Source: DATGKG01 sp963783145 (GTDB lineage Bacteria; Desulfobacterota; Binatia; Binatales; Binataceae). Taken from it: DNA of 64,000 bases. Each line of letters opens with the position of its first letter. Position 1 is the stretch's first letter. The position numbers and the translations under genes are program-made. Under the pieces are notes generated by a model, which saw only the letters and a list, made by a program, of their open reading frames with translations, was not told where the DNA came from and did not search any database. The stretch lies in NCBI GenBank assembly GCA_963783145.1, contig CAWAMM010000011.1:372001-436000 (forward strand), given 5' to 3'. Below, in pieces: positions 44,319-53,186 of the stretch.

Positions 44319-45749
44319 ATGGCGGGGCAGCTCGATCTCGCGCTCGGTCCGCCGCGCGCGCAAACCTCCTCGGCGCTAACGGTCGGCCAACTGGTTCGGC
44401 TGGTGCGCGACGCGCTGGACGCGCGCTTCGGCGATTGCTGGGTGACCGGCGAGATTTCCAACGCGCGGTTCGCCAACTCGAATCACTTCTACTTCACGCT
44501 CAAGGACGCCGACGCGTCGATCAACGTCGTGATGTTCTCCTCGGCCAAGCGCCGCCTGCGCTTCAAGCCTGCCGACGGGATGAAAGTGGTGGTGCGCGGG
44601 CGGGTGAATATTTACGAGACGCGCGGCACCCTGCAGTTCTATGCCGAGGAGATGGAGCCGCGCGGCGCGGGCGCGCTCCAGATTGCCTTCGAGCAGCTCA
44701 AGCAGCGCCTCAATGACGAGGGTCTTTTCGATGCGGCGCGCAAACGCACACTGCCGTTTCTGCCGCGCACGGTCGGGATCGTCACCGCGCTCGGCGGCGC
44801 CGGCCTGCGTGATATCCTGCGCGTGCTGCTCGATCGTTTCCCGAATCTGAATGTGATCATTCGCCCGGCGCGGGTGCAGGGTGACGGCGCGGCGGAAGAT
44901 ATCGCCGACGCGATCGAGGATCTCAATCGGCACGCGCGCGCCGAGGTCATCATCGTCGGGCGCGGCGGCGGCTCGCTCGAAGACCTGTGGGCCTTCAACG
45001 AGGAAATCGTCGCGCGCGCGATTTTCCGCTCGCGCATTCCGATCGTCTCCGCGGTCGGGCACGAGATCGATTTCACCATCGCGGATTTTGTCGCCGATAA
45101 ACGCGCGCCCACGCCGACCTTTGCCGCGCATGTAGTGGTGCCCTCGCGGATCGAGCTCCGCGATCAGGTCAGCCTGCTCGCGACGAAGCTCGCCTCCTCG
45201 ATGCGCAAGCTGCTCGACGACCTCAATGAAGATGTTGACTACCTCGCCGCGCGCGTGAAGCATCCGCGCGCGCTGATGAGCGAGGCGCATGCGCACCTCG
45301 ATGAGATTTCCGAGGAGCTTGCCTTCGCGATGAAAGCCCGGGTCCTCGATGCGCGCCGGCAAGTGCGCGAGTATGCGGCGCGCTTGCGTCCGCCCAGCGC
45401 CATTGCGCGCGAGGTGCGGATCCGCACCCGCGAGCTTTCGCGCATGATGGCGCAGGCGATGACGATCCGCGCCCATCATCTGCGGGCGTCGGTCGAGCGC
45501 GCCTCAGTGGCACTGCTTCGTGGCGGCACCGTGGTGGTCGAGAAACATCGTACGCGACTGGGCTCGCTGGCGACGCAACTAGATGCGACCTCGCCGCTGC
45601 GATGCCTGGAGCGCGGCTATTCGGTGGCAATTAATCTTCGCGACGGCCGCGCCGTGATGGATGCGCAAACGGTCGCGATCGGCGACCAACTGGAGATCCG
45701 CTTACGACGGGGCAAACTGCGCGCGCGAACTGAGAGTCGTGAGGCATGA
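44319..45749 (+). CDS. xseA: Exodeoxyribonuclease VII large subunit
   Basis: 476 residues. The OB-fold has VTGEISNARFANSNHFYFTL near 40-60. The core nuclease has RTVGIVTALGGAGLRDILRV, VIIVGRGGGSLEDLWAFNEE, VAR(A)IFRSRIPIVSAVGHEID and FTIADFVADKRAPTPTFAA. A long helical region follows. It degrades ssDNA from either end with XseB. The gene stands 110 bp before xseB, with repeat A copy 3 in between; the subunits are otherwise the usual pair. Confidence 0.95.
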   Translation: MAGQLDLALGPPRAQTSSALTVGQLVRLVRDALDARFGDCWVTGEISNARFANSNHFYFTLKDADASINVVMFSSAKRRLRFKPADGMKVVVRGRVNIYETRGTLQFYAEEMEPRGAGALQIAFEQLKQRLNDEGLFDAARKRTLPFLPRTVGIVTALGGAGLRDILRVLLDRFPNLNVIIRPARVQGDGAAEDIADAIEDLNRHARAEVIIVGRGGGSLEDLWAFNEEIVARAIFRSRIPIVSAVGHEIDFTIADFVADKRAPTPTFAAHVVVPSRIELRDQVSLLATKLASSMRKLLDDLNEDVDYLAARVKHPRALMSEAHAHLDEISEELAFAMKARVLDARRQVREYAARLRPPSAIAREVRIRTRELSRMMAQAMTIRAHHLRASVERASVALLRGGTVVVEKHRTRLGSLATQLDATSPLRCLERGYSVAINLRDGRAVMDAQTVAIGDQLEIRLRRGKLRARTESREA

Positions 45750-45784
45750 GCGCTTGGGTGGCAAGGATCGGCAGGCGGTTCAAG

Positions 45785-45855
45785 TGAGGCGCGAAGCGGG
45801 CGCAGCCGCCGCGCAGCGGCTCCGAGGGCGGAGCGGAGCGTAGTCCGAGGAAATT
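45785..45855 (+). repeat. Dispersed GC-rich repeat A, copy 3
   Basis: TGAGGCGCGAAGCGGGCGCA then a palindrome, then GGGCGGAGCGGAGCG and CCGAGGAAATT. It lies immediately upstream of xseB and ends four bases before its ATG, providing the GAGGA that serves as its Shine-Dalgarno. Confidence 0.85.
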
Positions 45856-45859
45856 AAAA

Positions 45860-46204
45860 ATGACCGGGAAGCCGAAAAAGTTTGAAGAAGAGCTGAAAGA
45901 TCTGGAGGAGATCGTCGGCAAGATCGATTCCGGCGAGCTCACCTTGGAAGATTCCATCGGCGCGTTTGAGCGCGGCGTCGCACTGGTCCGTTCGCTCAAC
46001 CAGAAGCTCGACGAGATCGAAAAGAAAGTCGAAGTCCTCAGCCAGAACTCCCGTGGCGATCTGAAAACTGTGCCCTATGAAGGCCTCGACGAGGAGATCC
46101 CGGCGCCGCCCGCGCGTCGCGCCAAAGATCCCGCTGAGGCAGTTGCTCCGAAGCCCGCGCGGGCCCGCAACGGTAACGACGACGAAGACGACATCCCATT
46201 CTGA
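45860..46204 (+). CDS. xseB: Exodeoxyribonuclease VII small subunit
   Basis: 114 residues, of which about 75 are the family core: FEEELKDLEEIVGKIDSGEL, LEDSIGAFERGVALVRSLNQ and LDEIEKKVEVL. The C-terminal 40 residues are a longer, charged, Ala/Pro-rich tail. It is a partner of XseA. The start is fixed by GAGG 9-10 bases upstream, contributed by repeat A copy 3. Confidence 0.93.
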   Translation: MTGKPKKFEEELKDLEEIVGKIDSGELTLEDSIGAFERGVALVRSLNQKLDEIEKKVEVLSQNSRGDLKTVPYEGLDEEIPAPPARRAKDPAEAVAPKPARARNGNDDEDDIPF

Positions 46205-46224
46205 ATCGTGGTGAGGAGACAGGC

Positions 46225-46350
46225 ATAACCACGGAGGCACGGAGACACAGAGAAGAAAGCAGATGTGCGCTGCGACGGCGCTGTCAGAATAATTTTGCGC
46301 CGGTTCGATTCGGGCCGCATCTTCTCTGTGGTTTCCTCTCGGCCTCTGAG
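46225..46350. repeat. MITE-like inverted-repeat element with ACCACGGAG ends
   Basis: The left end ACCACGGAGGCACGGAGACA and CAGAGAAGA (46228-46256) is matched, inverted and imperfect, by TCTTCTCTGTGGTTTCCTCT and CGGCCTCTG (46320-46348). About 62 bases lie between. Similar A-C-C-A-C-G/A-GAG strings recur in many environmental genomes. It is a candidate miniature element between xseB and tlyA. Confidence 0.6.
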
Positions 46351-46372
46351 GATTTTTTGCTTGTGCGCATAA

Positions 46373-47110
46373 ATGAGGACGCGGCTTGACCTCGAAATGA
46401 CGCGCCGAGGCCTCGCCGAAAGCCGCGAGAGTGCGCAGCGCCTCATCATGGCCGGCAAGGTCCGGGTGAACTCGCGGCCTGCGTCGAAGGCCGATCTCAA
46501 GGTTGATGCCGAAACCGTCATCGAGGTGGTTGGCGCGGTATCCGAGTATGCGAGCCGCGGTGGCTACAAGCTCGCCGCCGCTATCGATCACTTTCGTATC
46601 GAAGTCGCAGGCCGGCGCGCGCTCGATGTCGGCGCGTCCACCGGCGGTTTCACCGATGTGTTGCTGCAACGCCGCGTTGCGTCGGTGATCGCGCTCGATG
46701 TCGGCTATGGCCAAATCGCCGAGAAACTGCGGCGCGATCCGCGCGTCATTGTGATGGATCGCACCAACATCCGGAATGTGGCGCCGTCCGATCTCGCATA
46801 CGCGCCCGAACTGATCGTCATCGATACCAGTTTCATTTCGCTGCGCCTGGTGCTCCCTGCGGTGATCGCGATCGCCGCGCCGACCGCCGATATCATCGCG
46901 CTGGTGAAGCCGCAATTCGAAGTAGGCAAGGGGAAAGTGGGCAAGGGCGGCGTCGTGCGTGATGCGGCACTTCGGCAGGAAGCACTCGAAGGAATCCTCG
47001 CGTTCGCGCGCGCGGCCGGCCTCGAAGTGGTCGGCTCCATCGAGTCGCCGATTCACGGCGCCGCCGGCAATATCGAGTATCTCGCATCGATGCGGAAAGG
47101 CCGGACTTGA
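46373..47110 (+). CDS. tlyA: TlyA-family rRNA 2'-O-methyltransferase (S4 + FtsJ-like)
   Basis: 245 residues. The N-terminal S4 RNA-binding domain contains RLDLEMTRRGLAESRESAQR and GKVRVNSR. The methyltransferase domain has SRGGYKLAAAIDHF, motif I ALDVGASTGGFTDVLLQR, VYALDVGYGQ-like (VIALDVGYGQ) and LVKPQFEVGKG. TlyA methylates ribose of 16S/23S rRNA. It overlaps the following ROK gene by four bases (TTGA), so translation is coupled. Confidence 0.92.
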   Translation: MRTRLDLEMTRRGLAESRESAQRLIMAGKVRVNSRPASKADLKVDAETVIEVVGAVSEYASRGGYKLAAAIDHFRIEVAGRRALDVGASTGGFTDVLLQRRVASVIALDVGYGQIAEKLRRDPRVIVMDRTNIRNVAPSDLAYAPELIVIDTSFISLRLVLPAVIAIAAPTADIIALVKPQFEVGKGKVGKGGVVRDAALRQEALEGILAFARAAGLEVVGSIESPIHGAAGNIEYLASMRKGRT

Positions 47111-48075
47111 AGCGCGACTACATTGTCGGCCTGGACATGGGTGGGACCAACATTCGCACCGCCGCAGTCTCCCGCGATGGAAAAGTATTGCTGATGCTGC
47201 GGGCGCCGGCGCGCGCGAAAGGCACCGCCGTCGAAATCGTCGCGAACATCTCGACGCAGGTGCTCGCGCTACAGGATGCTGCGCGTCGCAAAGGCCTCGG
47301 GCGCGCCCTCGCGATCGGCGTGTCGGTTCCAGGCCTGCTCAACGTTCGCACCGGCGTCGTCTATGCCGCGCCGCATGTGAAAGCGTGGCGAAGCTTTCCG
47401 TTGCGGCGTCATCTGGAACGCCTGCTGGGACGCACCGTCATCCTCGAGAACGACGCCAACGCCTGGACGCTCGGCGAGTACTGGCGCGGCGGCGCGCGCG
47501 GATGCAAAAACGTGGTGCTGCTCACGCTCGGGACCGGCATCGGCGGTGGGCTCATTGTCGATGGCGAACTCGTCCATGGGCGCAGCGGGATGGCGGGCGA
47601 GCTCGGCCACGTCTGCGTCGAGGTGGAGGGGATGCCCTGCGATTGCGGCGCGCATGGATGCCTCGAAGCGTACGCATCGGCGTCGGGGTTGTGCGGCCTC
47701 CTCAAACAGCGCTTGCAACTCGAGGAGTCGGCATTGCCGGCTCAGTATCTGGACGGTGCGGGAGAGTTTTCCGCGCGCGGCCTCACTGGCGCGGCGCGCG
47801 GAGGCGATCCGATTGCAATCGAAATGTTCACGGTTGCCGGCCGCTATCTCGGGATCGCGATCGCGTCGTTCATCAACACCTTCAACCCCGAGCGGGTGGT
47901 GATTGGCGGCGGCGTCGCGGGAGCGCTATCGCTGATGCGCCCCGCCATGATGCGCGAAGTGAAGGCACGCGCGTTCACCGCGGCGGTAGCGCAGACTCGC
48001 ATCGTCAAGGCTGCTCTGGGGCCCGAAGCTGGGGTGGTGGGAGCAGCTTTCGCGGCTATGAAGGGTTTTTCTTAA
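47107..48075 (+). CDS. ROK-family glucokinase
   Basis: 322 residues. The ATP site GLDMGGTNIRTAAV is at the start, VSVPGLLN and LENDANAWTLGEYW follow, then the ROK zinc motif CDCGAHGCLEAYAS near 178-191, and LGTGIGGGLIVDGELVHG before it. ELGHVCVE is the typical ExGH. It phosphorylates glucose or a related hexose/N-acylhexosamine. The TTG start overlaps the tlyA stop. Confidence 0.92.
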   Translation: MKRDYIVGLDMGGTNIRTAAVSRDGKVLLMLRAPARAKGTAVEIVANISTQVLALQDAARRKGLGRALAIGVSVPGLLNVRTGVVYAAPHVKAWRSFPLRRHLERLLGRTVILENDANAWTLGEYWRGGARGCKNVVLLTLGTGIGGGLIVDGELVHGRSGMAGELGHVCVEVEGMPCDCGAHGCLEAYASASGLCGLLKQRLQLEESALPAQYLDGAGEFSARGLTGAARGGDPIAIEMFTVAGRYLGIAIASFINTFNPERVVIGGGVAGALSLMRPAMMREVKARAFTAAVAQTRIVKAALGPEAGVVGAAFAAMKGFS

Positions 48076-48195
48076 TCGAGCCGTAACGATCCGGTTCGAA
48101 AAACCACAGGTTGGCATTCACTCACGAGGCGCAATGGACTACCTTTAGAGTTGGGCTCGCGTCCCCTCCATTCACAGTTCGAGCCCTTGGTTTCG

Positions 48196-49170
48196 ATGTA
48201 TCCAGTAAAATCCTCATCGCGCCACATTGCTGTAGTTCTCGGGCTGGCGCTGTTATTCGGGGCGCCCGCCTTCGCGCAGGATGAGTCCGCACCGCCGCCG
48301 GCCTCCGCCTCGCAATCATCCGGCTCCGAACTTCCGCCCGACAGCGTGCGTCCGGTCCCCCGCTCTCCGTACGCCTCGCCCACGACGACGGCCCCTGGAG
48401 CGGCGGAGGCGAAGGCGCCCAAATCACACAAATTTTTTCCCTATACGGTTCGCGCCGGTGATTCACTGGGTTCGATTGCCCAGTTTTTCGGCATGACCAC
48501 CGCGGACCTCGCGCACATCAACAAGCTCCAGGAAGATGACGAGCTGGATGAAGGCGAATCGCTTAAGATTCCGAATCCCTTCGAGGCGTCGCAGCGGAGC
48601 CTCGAGGCGCAAGCGCAGCAGCTGTCCGATCAGAATCGCGCGGATGAACAGAAAATCGAATCGGCGCAGGCGCAGGTCGCCACCCTCACCACCTCGAATT
48701 CTGACCTGACCTCGGAAAATGCCACCCTGAAAGAATCGGTGAAGGTGCTGCCGTGGTGGCGTGGTACCGCGCTCGCGGTCGCGGCGGCGGCGCTGCTGAT
48801 GCTCGGGGTCACGACGCTCACGCTATTCGAATGGTGGATGCTGCGGCGGCGCTTCCTCGCACTCAGCGATCTTTCGATTTCGCTCAGCCGGCTCGATGTC
48901 AAATACAAGGAGACCATCGCCAAGGCCGAGCTGCGGATGCAGCAGCTCTACGGACGGCGCCGTGCCGCCGGTCCTCCGGAGCATCTGCTGGTCGGAATGA
49001 AGACGTCCGACGAGATCGAGATCGAGCGCCTCAGCCATGAGCTGCGTGAGACGCTGGAGCGGCATCTGTCACAACTCGGGGTCCGCGGCCGCCGGACCAT
49101 CGGCGCGCGCTGGCGCGAAACCATCGGCGAGGAAGAGCCCGCACCCGCGCCGCGTCCGTATCGTCGTTAG
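48196..49170 (+). CDS. LysM-domain protein with coiled coil and one membrane helix
   Basis: 324 residues. A signal or anchor is at about 8-28, then a Pro/Ala/Ser-rich linker. The LysM domain lies at 82-126 (PYTVRAGDSLGSIAQFFG and the following NKLQEDDELDEGESLKIP), with a coiled coil at about 130-183. A strong membrane helix is at 191-215, then a charged cytosolic tail. It is predicted to bind peptidoglycan or span the envelope; the architecture of two hydrophobic segments around LysM is unusual. The start MYPVKS is chosen because the signal begins there. Confidence 0.83.
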   Translation: MYPVKSSSRHIAVVLGLALLFGAPAFAQDESAPPPASASQSSGSELPPDSVRPVPRSPYASPTTTAPGAAEAKAPKSHKFFPYTVRAGDSLGSIAQFFGMTTADLAHINKLQEDDELDEGESLKIPNPFEASQRSLEAQAQQLSDQNRADEQKIESAQAQVATLTTSNSDLTSENATLKESVKVLPWWRGTALAVAAAALLMLGVTTLTLFEWWMLRRRFLALSDLSISLSRLDVKYKETIAKAELRMQQLYGRRRAAGPPEHLLVGMKTSDEIEIERLSHELRETLERHLSQLGVRGRRTIGARWRETIGEEEPAPAPRPYRR

Positions 49171-49276
49171 TGCCGCCGGCCTCGGCGTGACACTCGGCCA
49201 GGCGCGTTTCACGGTTTAACATTTCCGCCCGTTGGACAATAATCGAGCGGTCGACTCATCCAATCTGGAGAAAGAA

Positions 49277-49642
49277 ATGCGCAAACTCGTTGCTACCGGT
49301 CTGGGAATGGTTCTGGCGCTGGCCACTTGCGGACTGACCTTCGCCGCGGAGGGCGGAACCGAAACTTCGGTCACCGGAAATCTGCGCGACGGCTTCTGCA
49401 ATACCGTCATGGGTGCGCAGGGCCCGAGTCATAAGCAGTGCGCGATTTCGTGCGCCTCCGCCGGGATTCCGGTGGTGATGGTTGAGAAGGGGACCAACAA
49501 GAGCTACATCCTGATTCCCGCTAAGGATGACCAACCGCTGCCCAAGGACGTCATCAGCAGGATGGAAGATGACGTCACGGTGACCGGCAAGGTCTACCAA
49601 AAAAACGGCACCAATTTTTTGATGGTTGAATCCGTGAAGTAG
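49277..49642 (+). CDS. Small secreted protein with SHKQC motif, unknown family
   Basis: 121 residues. A signal peptide (MRKLVATGLGMVLALATCGLT to FAAEG) is followed by a compact domain VTGNLRDGFCNTVMG, GPSHKQCAISCASAG, IPVVMVEKGTNKSYIL and VTVTGKVYQK. Three conserved Cys and one His suggest metal or heme contact. Related VTGxLxDxxC domains are widespread but have no known role. GAGAAAG precedes the ATG. The stop is directly followed by the next ATG, so both genes are likely one transcript. Confidence 0.75.
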   Translation: MRKLVATGLGMVLALATCGLTFAAEGGTETSVTGNLRDGFCNTVMGAQGPSHKQCAISCASAGIPVVMVEKGTNKSYILIPAKDDQPLPKDVISRMEDDVTVTGKVYQKNGTNFLMVESVK

Positions 49643-50146
49643 ATGCTCGCGGGTTTTCTTCCCGGCGCCGATCATCTCCAGAATCCGCATCCGCTGGTGG
49701 TGCATTTTCCGATCGCGTTCTTATATGGCGCGGCGCTGCTTTATTTCCTCGCATGGCTCACGCGGCGCGATTCGATCGCATGGGCTGCACTATGGTTCCT
49801 GGTGCTTGGTCTGATCGCCGCCGCGATCGCGGTCGGCACCGGATGGTGGGCGGCGCCCGGCGTGATGCTGGATCCGTCGGTCAAGGAAAATGTCCTCGAA
49901 CCGCACAAGCGCCTGATGCTCGCGACCTCCGCGATTGCGGCGGTGCTCACGCTATGGGCGATCATCAGGCGGCCGATGCCGGTGTCAGCGGCGCGCTACT
50001 TCTTCCTCTTCGGCTTGCTGCTGATGATCGCGCTGATGACCAAGGGCGCGGATTACGGTGGCATCATGGTATACGACTACAACGGCGGCGGTGGCGCGTG
50101 CTCGCAGCCGATTCAATACACGCCGGGCCGCGCGCCTGTCAGATAG
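49643..50146 (+). CDS. DUF2231 membrane protein
   Basis: 167 residues with four helices and the DUF2231 opening NPHPLVVHFPIAFLYGAALL. A GWWAAPGVMLDPSVKENVLE-type loop and HKRLMLATSAIAAVL follow. Family members have a conserved HP...H pair in helix 1 and are often near redox or metal genes. Its ATG is immediately next to the upstream stop, suggesting a two-gene unit with the SHKQC protein. Confidence 0.88.
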   Translation: MLAGFLPGADHLQNPHPLVVHFPIAFLYGAALLYFLAWLTRRDSIAWAALWFLVLGLIAAAIAVGTGWWAAPGVMLDPSVKENVLEPHKRLMLATSAIAAVLTLWAIIRRPMPVSAARYFFLFGLLLMIALMTKGADYGGIMVYDYNGGGGACSQPIQYTPGRAPVR

Positions 50147-50171
50147 AAAATTTTGGAAGGAGAAAGCCCCG

Positions 50172-51002
50172 ATGGCATACGAGCAGATTCAGATTGATCT
50201 AAAGGAAGGCGTCGCGACGCTGACGCTCAATCGTCCCGAGAAGCTGAACGCTTACACCGCGCAGATGGGGACCGAGATTCACCGTGCTTTCGCCGAGCTC
50301 GATGCCAACGACGATGCGCGCGTGATCGTGGTCACCGGCGCGGGCCGCGCATTTTGCGCGGGCGCGGATCTCTCGGCGCGCGGCGGCGCCACCTTCGATC
50401 GCAGCGCGAACAATCCCGATCCCAATCCGCGCGCGGAAGCGCAGATTCGTCCGTGGAATATGAAGAAGCCGATCATCGCCGCGATCAATGGCCCCGCAGT
50501 CGGCGTCGGCATCACGCTGCCGATGCAATGGGACATCCGCGTCGCCGCCGAAAGCGCGCGCATCGGTTTCGTCTTCGTGCGCCGCGGCGTCATCCCCGAG
50601 GCGCTCAGCACCTGGCTGGTGCCGCGGCTGATCGGCGTCGCCAAAGCCAACGAGCTGCTGATGACTGGCCGCATCATCACGGCGAAGGAAGCGCTCGACT
50701 TCGGCATCGTGAGTCACGTGTGGCCGGATGCGGAATTCAAGCAAAAAGTCTGGGAACTTGCGTCCGATATCGCGGCCAACACGGCGCCGGTCTCGGTCGC
50801 GATCACCAAGCGCCTGATCTATGGGCTGCTGGGCGAGCCGTCATTTGAGAAGGGTCAGGCCGCGGATCACAAGGCGTTCAACTGGGTCGGCTCGCAGCCT
50901 GACTCGCGTGAGGGCGTGACCTCGTTCATCGAAAAGCGCAAGCCGTCGTGGAAGATGAAGCCCTCGAAGGATTTTCCAAATTTTCTGCCTGAGGTGAAGT
51001 GA
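50172..51002 (+). CDS. Enoyl-CoA hydratase/isomerase (crotonase)
   Basis: 276 residues of the crotonase fold with oxyanion-hole motif VVTGAGRAFCAGADLS, IAAINGPAVGVGITLPMQWD, the catalytic loop RRGVIPEALSTWLVPRLIG and ELLMTGRIITAKEALDFGIV. It acts on CoA thioesters in beta-oxidation or a related pathway. The start is the ATG with GGAGAAAG upstream, 38 codons inside the longer frame. It is convergent with the LLM gene nine bases away. Confidence 0.93.
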   Translation: MAYEQIQIDLKEGVATLTLNRPEKLNAYTAQMGTEIHRAFAELDANDDARVIVVTGAGRAFCAGADLSARGGATFDRSANNPDPNPRAEAQIRPWNMKKPIIAAINGPAVGVGITLPMQWDIRVAAESARIGFVFVRRGVIPEALSTWLVPRLIGVAKANELLMTGRIITAKEALDFGIVSHVWPDAEFKQKVWELASDIAANTAPVSVAITKRLIYGLLGEPSFEKGQAADHKAFNWVGSQPDSREGVTSFIEKRKPSWKMKPSKDFPNFLPEVK

Positions 51003-51011
51003 GCCGAGCTT

Positions 51012-51983
51012 TTACGAGTGCAGGCGGGGCAGCACGTGATCGGTAAACGACAGAAACGTCTGATGGCTCAGCGGCGCCGCAATCAGGTACTCGAGATGAA
51101 TTTCCTCGCGCAGGCGCCTGATTTCGTCGACCACGCGCTCGGGCGAGCCGTGAATCACAACTCGATCGACGTAGCGCTGCAACGGATCTCCCTCGGCGCC
51201 GATGGCCTTCGGATTAACGTAGGTCCGCAGCAGCCACTTCGCGCCCTCACGCGCGACGGTCGCAGCCTCGGCGTCGGTGGGCGCGATCGCAACGAGGCGC
51301 GCCATTGGAATCTCACGGCCTTCGATCGAATGACCATGCGCCGCAAGTTGTGCGCGATACAAATTCCACTGCTCGCCGATTTCCACGTGCGTCGGATGCG
51401 GACTCATCAGGATCGAATGACCCGCGGATGCGGCCCACTTCACGGCTTCGTCGGTCGACGCCGCAACCCACGTCGGCGGATGGGGCTGCTGCAACGGCTT
51501 GGGCAGCACTTCGATGTCGTCAAAAGAAAAATAGCGGCCCTTGAAGCTCAAGCGCTCGTTGCGCCACGCCGCGAGCACGATATCGACCGCCTCGTGAAAG
51601 CGCTGGTAGGTTTCGGTGGGCGCGACGCCGAAAGCTTTGAACTCGCGCGGATCGAATCCGCGCCCCGCGCCCCAGTTGACGCGCCCGCCCGACAGAATAT
51701 CGAGCAGCGCGATTTCCTCGGCCAGCCGCAGCGGATGATACAACGCGGCGAGCGTCACCGCGGCGCCGATGCGCAATTTTTTGGTGCGCGCTGCCGCATA
51801 CGCGCCCATTACCGGGATCGACGGGCACACGCTGTAGTCGTTGAAGTGATGCTCGGTCAGCCAGACCGCATCGTAGGCGGCCTGGTCCATGACCTCGATG
51901 CGTTGCAATGCGCGCTCGTAGACGATCGGCATCGAGACCCTGCGGTCCGGCCAGCTGAAGAATTGCAATATTCCGAATTTCAT
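51012..51983 (-). CDS. LLM-class flavin-dependent oxidoreductase (luciferase-like)
   Basis: 323 residues of the bacterial luciferase barrel. MKFGILQFFSWPDRR opens it, then WLTEHHFNDYSVCPSIPVMG, RIGAAVTLAALYHPLRLAEE and LDILSGGRVNWGAGRGFDPRE. FMN- or F420-dependent monooxygenase is likely. The start is the ATG where the family begins, 32 codons inside the longest frame, with GGAACTCG upstream. A mostly ordinary member. Confidence 0.9.
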   Translation of the reverse strand: MKFGILQFFSWPDRRVSMPIVYERALQRIEVMDQAAYDAVWLTEHHFNDYSVCPSIPVMGAYAAARTKKLRIGAAVTLAALYHPLRLAEEIALLDILSGGRVNWGAGRGFDPREFKAFGVAPTETYQRFHEAVDIVLAAWRNERLSFKGRYFSFDDIEVLPKPLQQPHPPTWVAASTDEAVKWAASAGHSILMSPHPTHVEIGEQWNLYRAQLAAHGHSIEGREIPMARLVAIAPTDAEAATVAREGAKWLLRTYVNPKAIGAEGDPLQRYVDRVVIHGSPERVVDEIRRLREEIHLEYLIAAPLSHQTFLSFTDHVLPRLHS

Positions 51984-52097
51984 TCGAGTTCCGCTCGGCA
52001 CAATTACTCGCAGATGTAGCAAGGATATGGAACTGCGCGCCAGGCGCATCGAGCTGGACTTGACAAATCTGGAACCCAAGGGTTACATATTTTTCGC

Positions 52098-52568
52098 ATG
52101 GCAACCGAAAACGAATCCGCAATCGCGGCGATGACGATTCGCAAATCGATCCGGGTCGAGCGCCCGCCGGAAGTCTCCTTCAAGGCGTTTTGCGAGGAGA
52201 TCGGCGCATGGTGGCCGGGCGGCTTCGGTGGCAAGGACACTCGGCTCTCGATGGAAACCCGGGTGGGCGGGCGCTTCTTCGAGATCCGCACCGACGGCAC
52301 CGAATACGAGATCGGGCGGCTCACCGCGTATCAGCCACCGCGAGTCGTCGCATTCACGTTCCGCGCGCCGAGCTGGGAGGTCGAGACGCAGGTCGAAATT
52401 CGCTTCGTTGCCGAAGGCGACCGCGCCACGCGCGTCGAGCTGGAGCACCGCGGATGGGAACAGGGAACCAAACTTCGCGAGTTCCGCAAGAACTACGACA
52501 GCGGATGGGAAACCATCCTAGGTCATTATCAAAAGCACTTTTCAAATTTGATGGAGGTACCGCGATGA
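52098..52568 (+). CDS. SRPBCC / Aha1-like (START-fold) protein
   Basis: 156 residues with the Aha1/SRPBCC pattern: IRKSIRVERPPEVSFKAFCE, then IGAWWPGGFGGKDTRLSMETR, GGRFFEIRTDGTEYEIGRL and a C-terminal WETILGHYQKHF helix. It is a hydrophobic-cavity protein, partner to the downstream GST. The stop overlaps the GST start (ATGA), so translation is coupled. Confidence 0.87.
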   Translation: MATENESAIAAMTIRKSIRVERPPEVSFKAFCEEIGAWWPGGFGGKDTRLSMETRVGGRFFEIRTDGTEYEIGRLTAYQPPRVVAFTFRAPSWEVETQVEIRFVAEGDRATRVELEHRGWEQGTKLREFRKNYDSGWETILGHYQKHFSNLMEVPR

Positions 52569-53179
52569 AACTTTACTATTTTCCGTCACCCAATCCACAG
52601 AAGGTCAAGTTTGCGATGCTCGAAATCGGGCTAGACTGCGAGATGGTGCCGGTCGACCTGACCAAGGGTGAGCAGCGCGCGCCGGAGTTCCTCGCGATCA
52701 ATCCGTTTGGGCGGGTGCCCGCGCTGGTCGACGGCGACCTCAAGCTGTGGGAGTCGCACGCGATCATTGCGTATCTCGGCGACAAGACGGGCAAGAAATG
52801 GCCTACTACCCCGGCCGGGCGCGCCGAAGCACTCAAATGGCTCTTCTATCTCTCCACTCACATCTCGCCGCCGGTGACCGACATAGCTTTCAATCGCATC
52901 GCGGTGAAGCTGACCGGTAGGACGGGAGATGAGGCAGCGATCGCGCGCGGCGAAAAGGCGCTACCAGACGTGCTTCGAATCCTCGAAGGGCAACTAGCCA
53001 AGACCAAATGGGTTGCCGGCGATGACTTCAGCCTGGTGGATTGCGCGTACTGTCCTACGCTCAACGTGGTCGAAAAGGCCGGCTTCAGTTTCGGCGATTT
53101 CCCCAAGGTGAAGGCCTATCTGGACGCGATGCGCGCACGCCCCGCATGGAAGGAAACGCCCAAGCTGCCGATGCTATAG
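52565..53179 (+). CDS. Glutathione S-transferase family protein
   Basis: 204 residues. The thioredoxin-fold half begins MKLYYFPSPNPQKVKFAML with the Ser-type N-terminal active site rather than Cys. GRVPALVDGDLKLWESHAII contacts glutathione. The C-terminal helical half has VAGDDFSLVDCAYCPTLNVV. Ser at about 8 or Asn at about 9 could serve as catalytic residue; not certain. It overlaps the SRPBCC gene by four bases. Confidence 0.9.
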   Translation: MKLYYFPSPNPQKVKFAMLEIGLDCEMVPVDLTKGEQRAPEFLAINPFGRVPALVDGDLKLWESHAIIAYLGDKTGKKWPTTPAGRAEALKWLFYLSTHISPPVTDIAFNRIAVKLTGRTGDEAAIARGEKALPDVLRILEGQLAKTKWVAGDDFSLVDCAYCPTLNVVEKAGFSFGDFPKVKAYLDAMRARPAWKETPKLPML

Positions 53180-53186
53180 GAAACGC

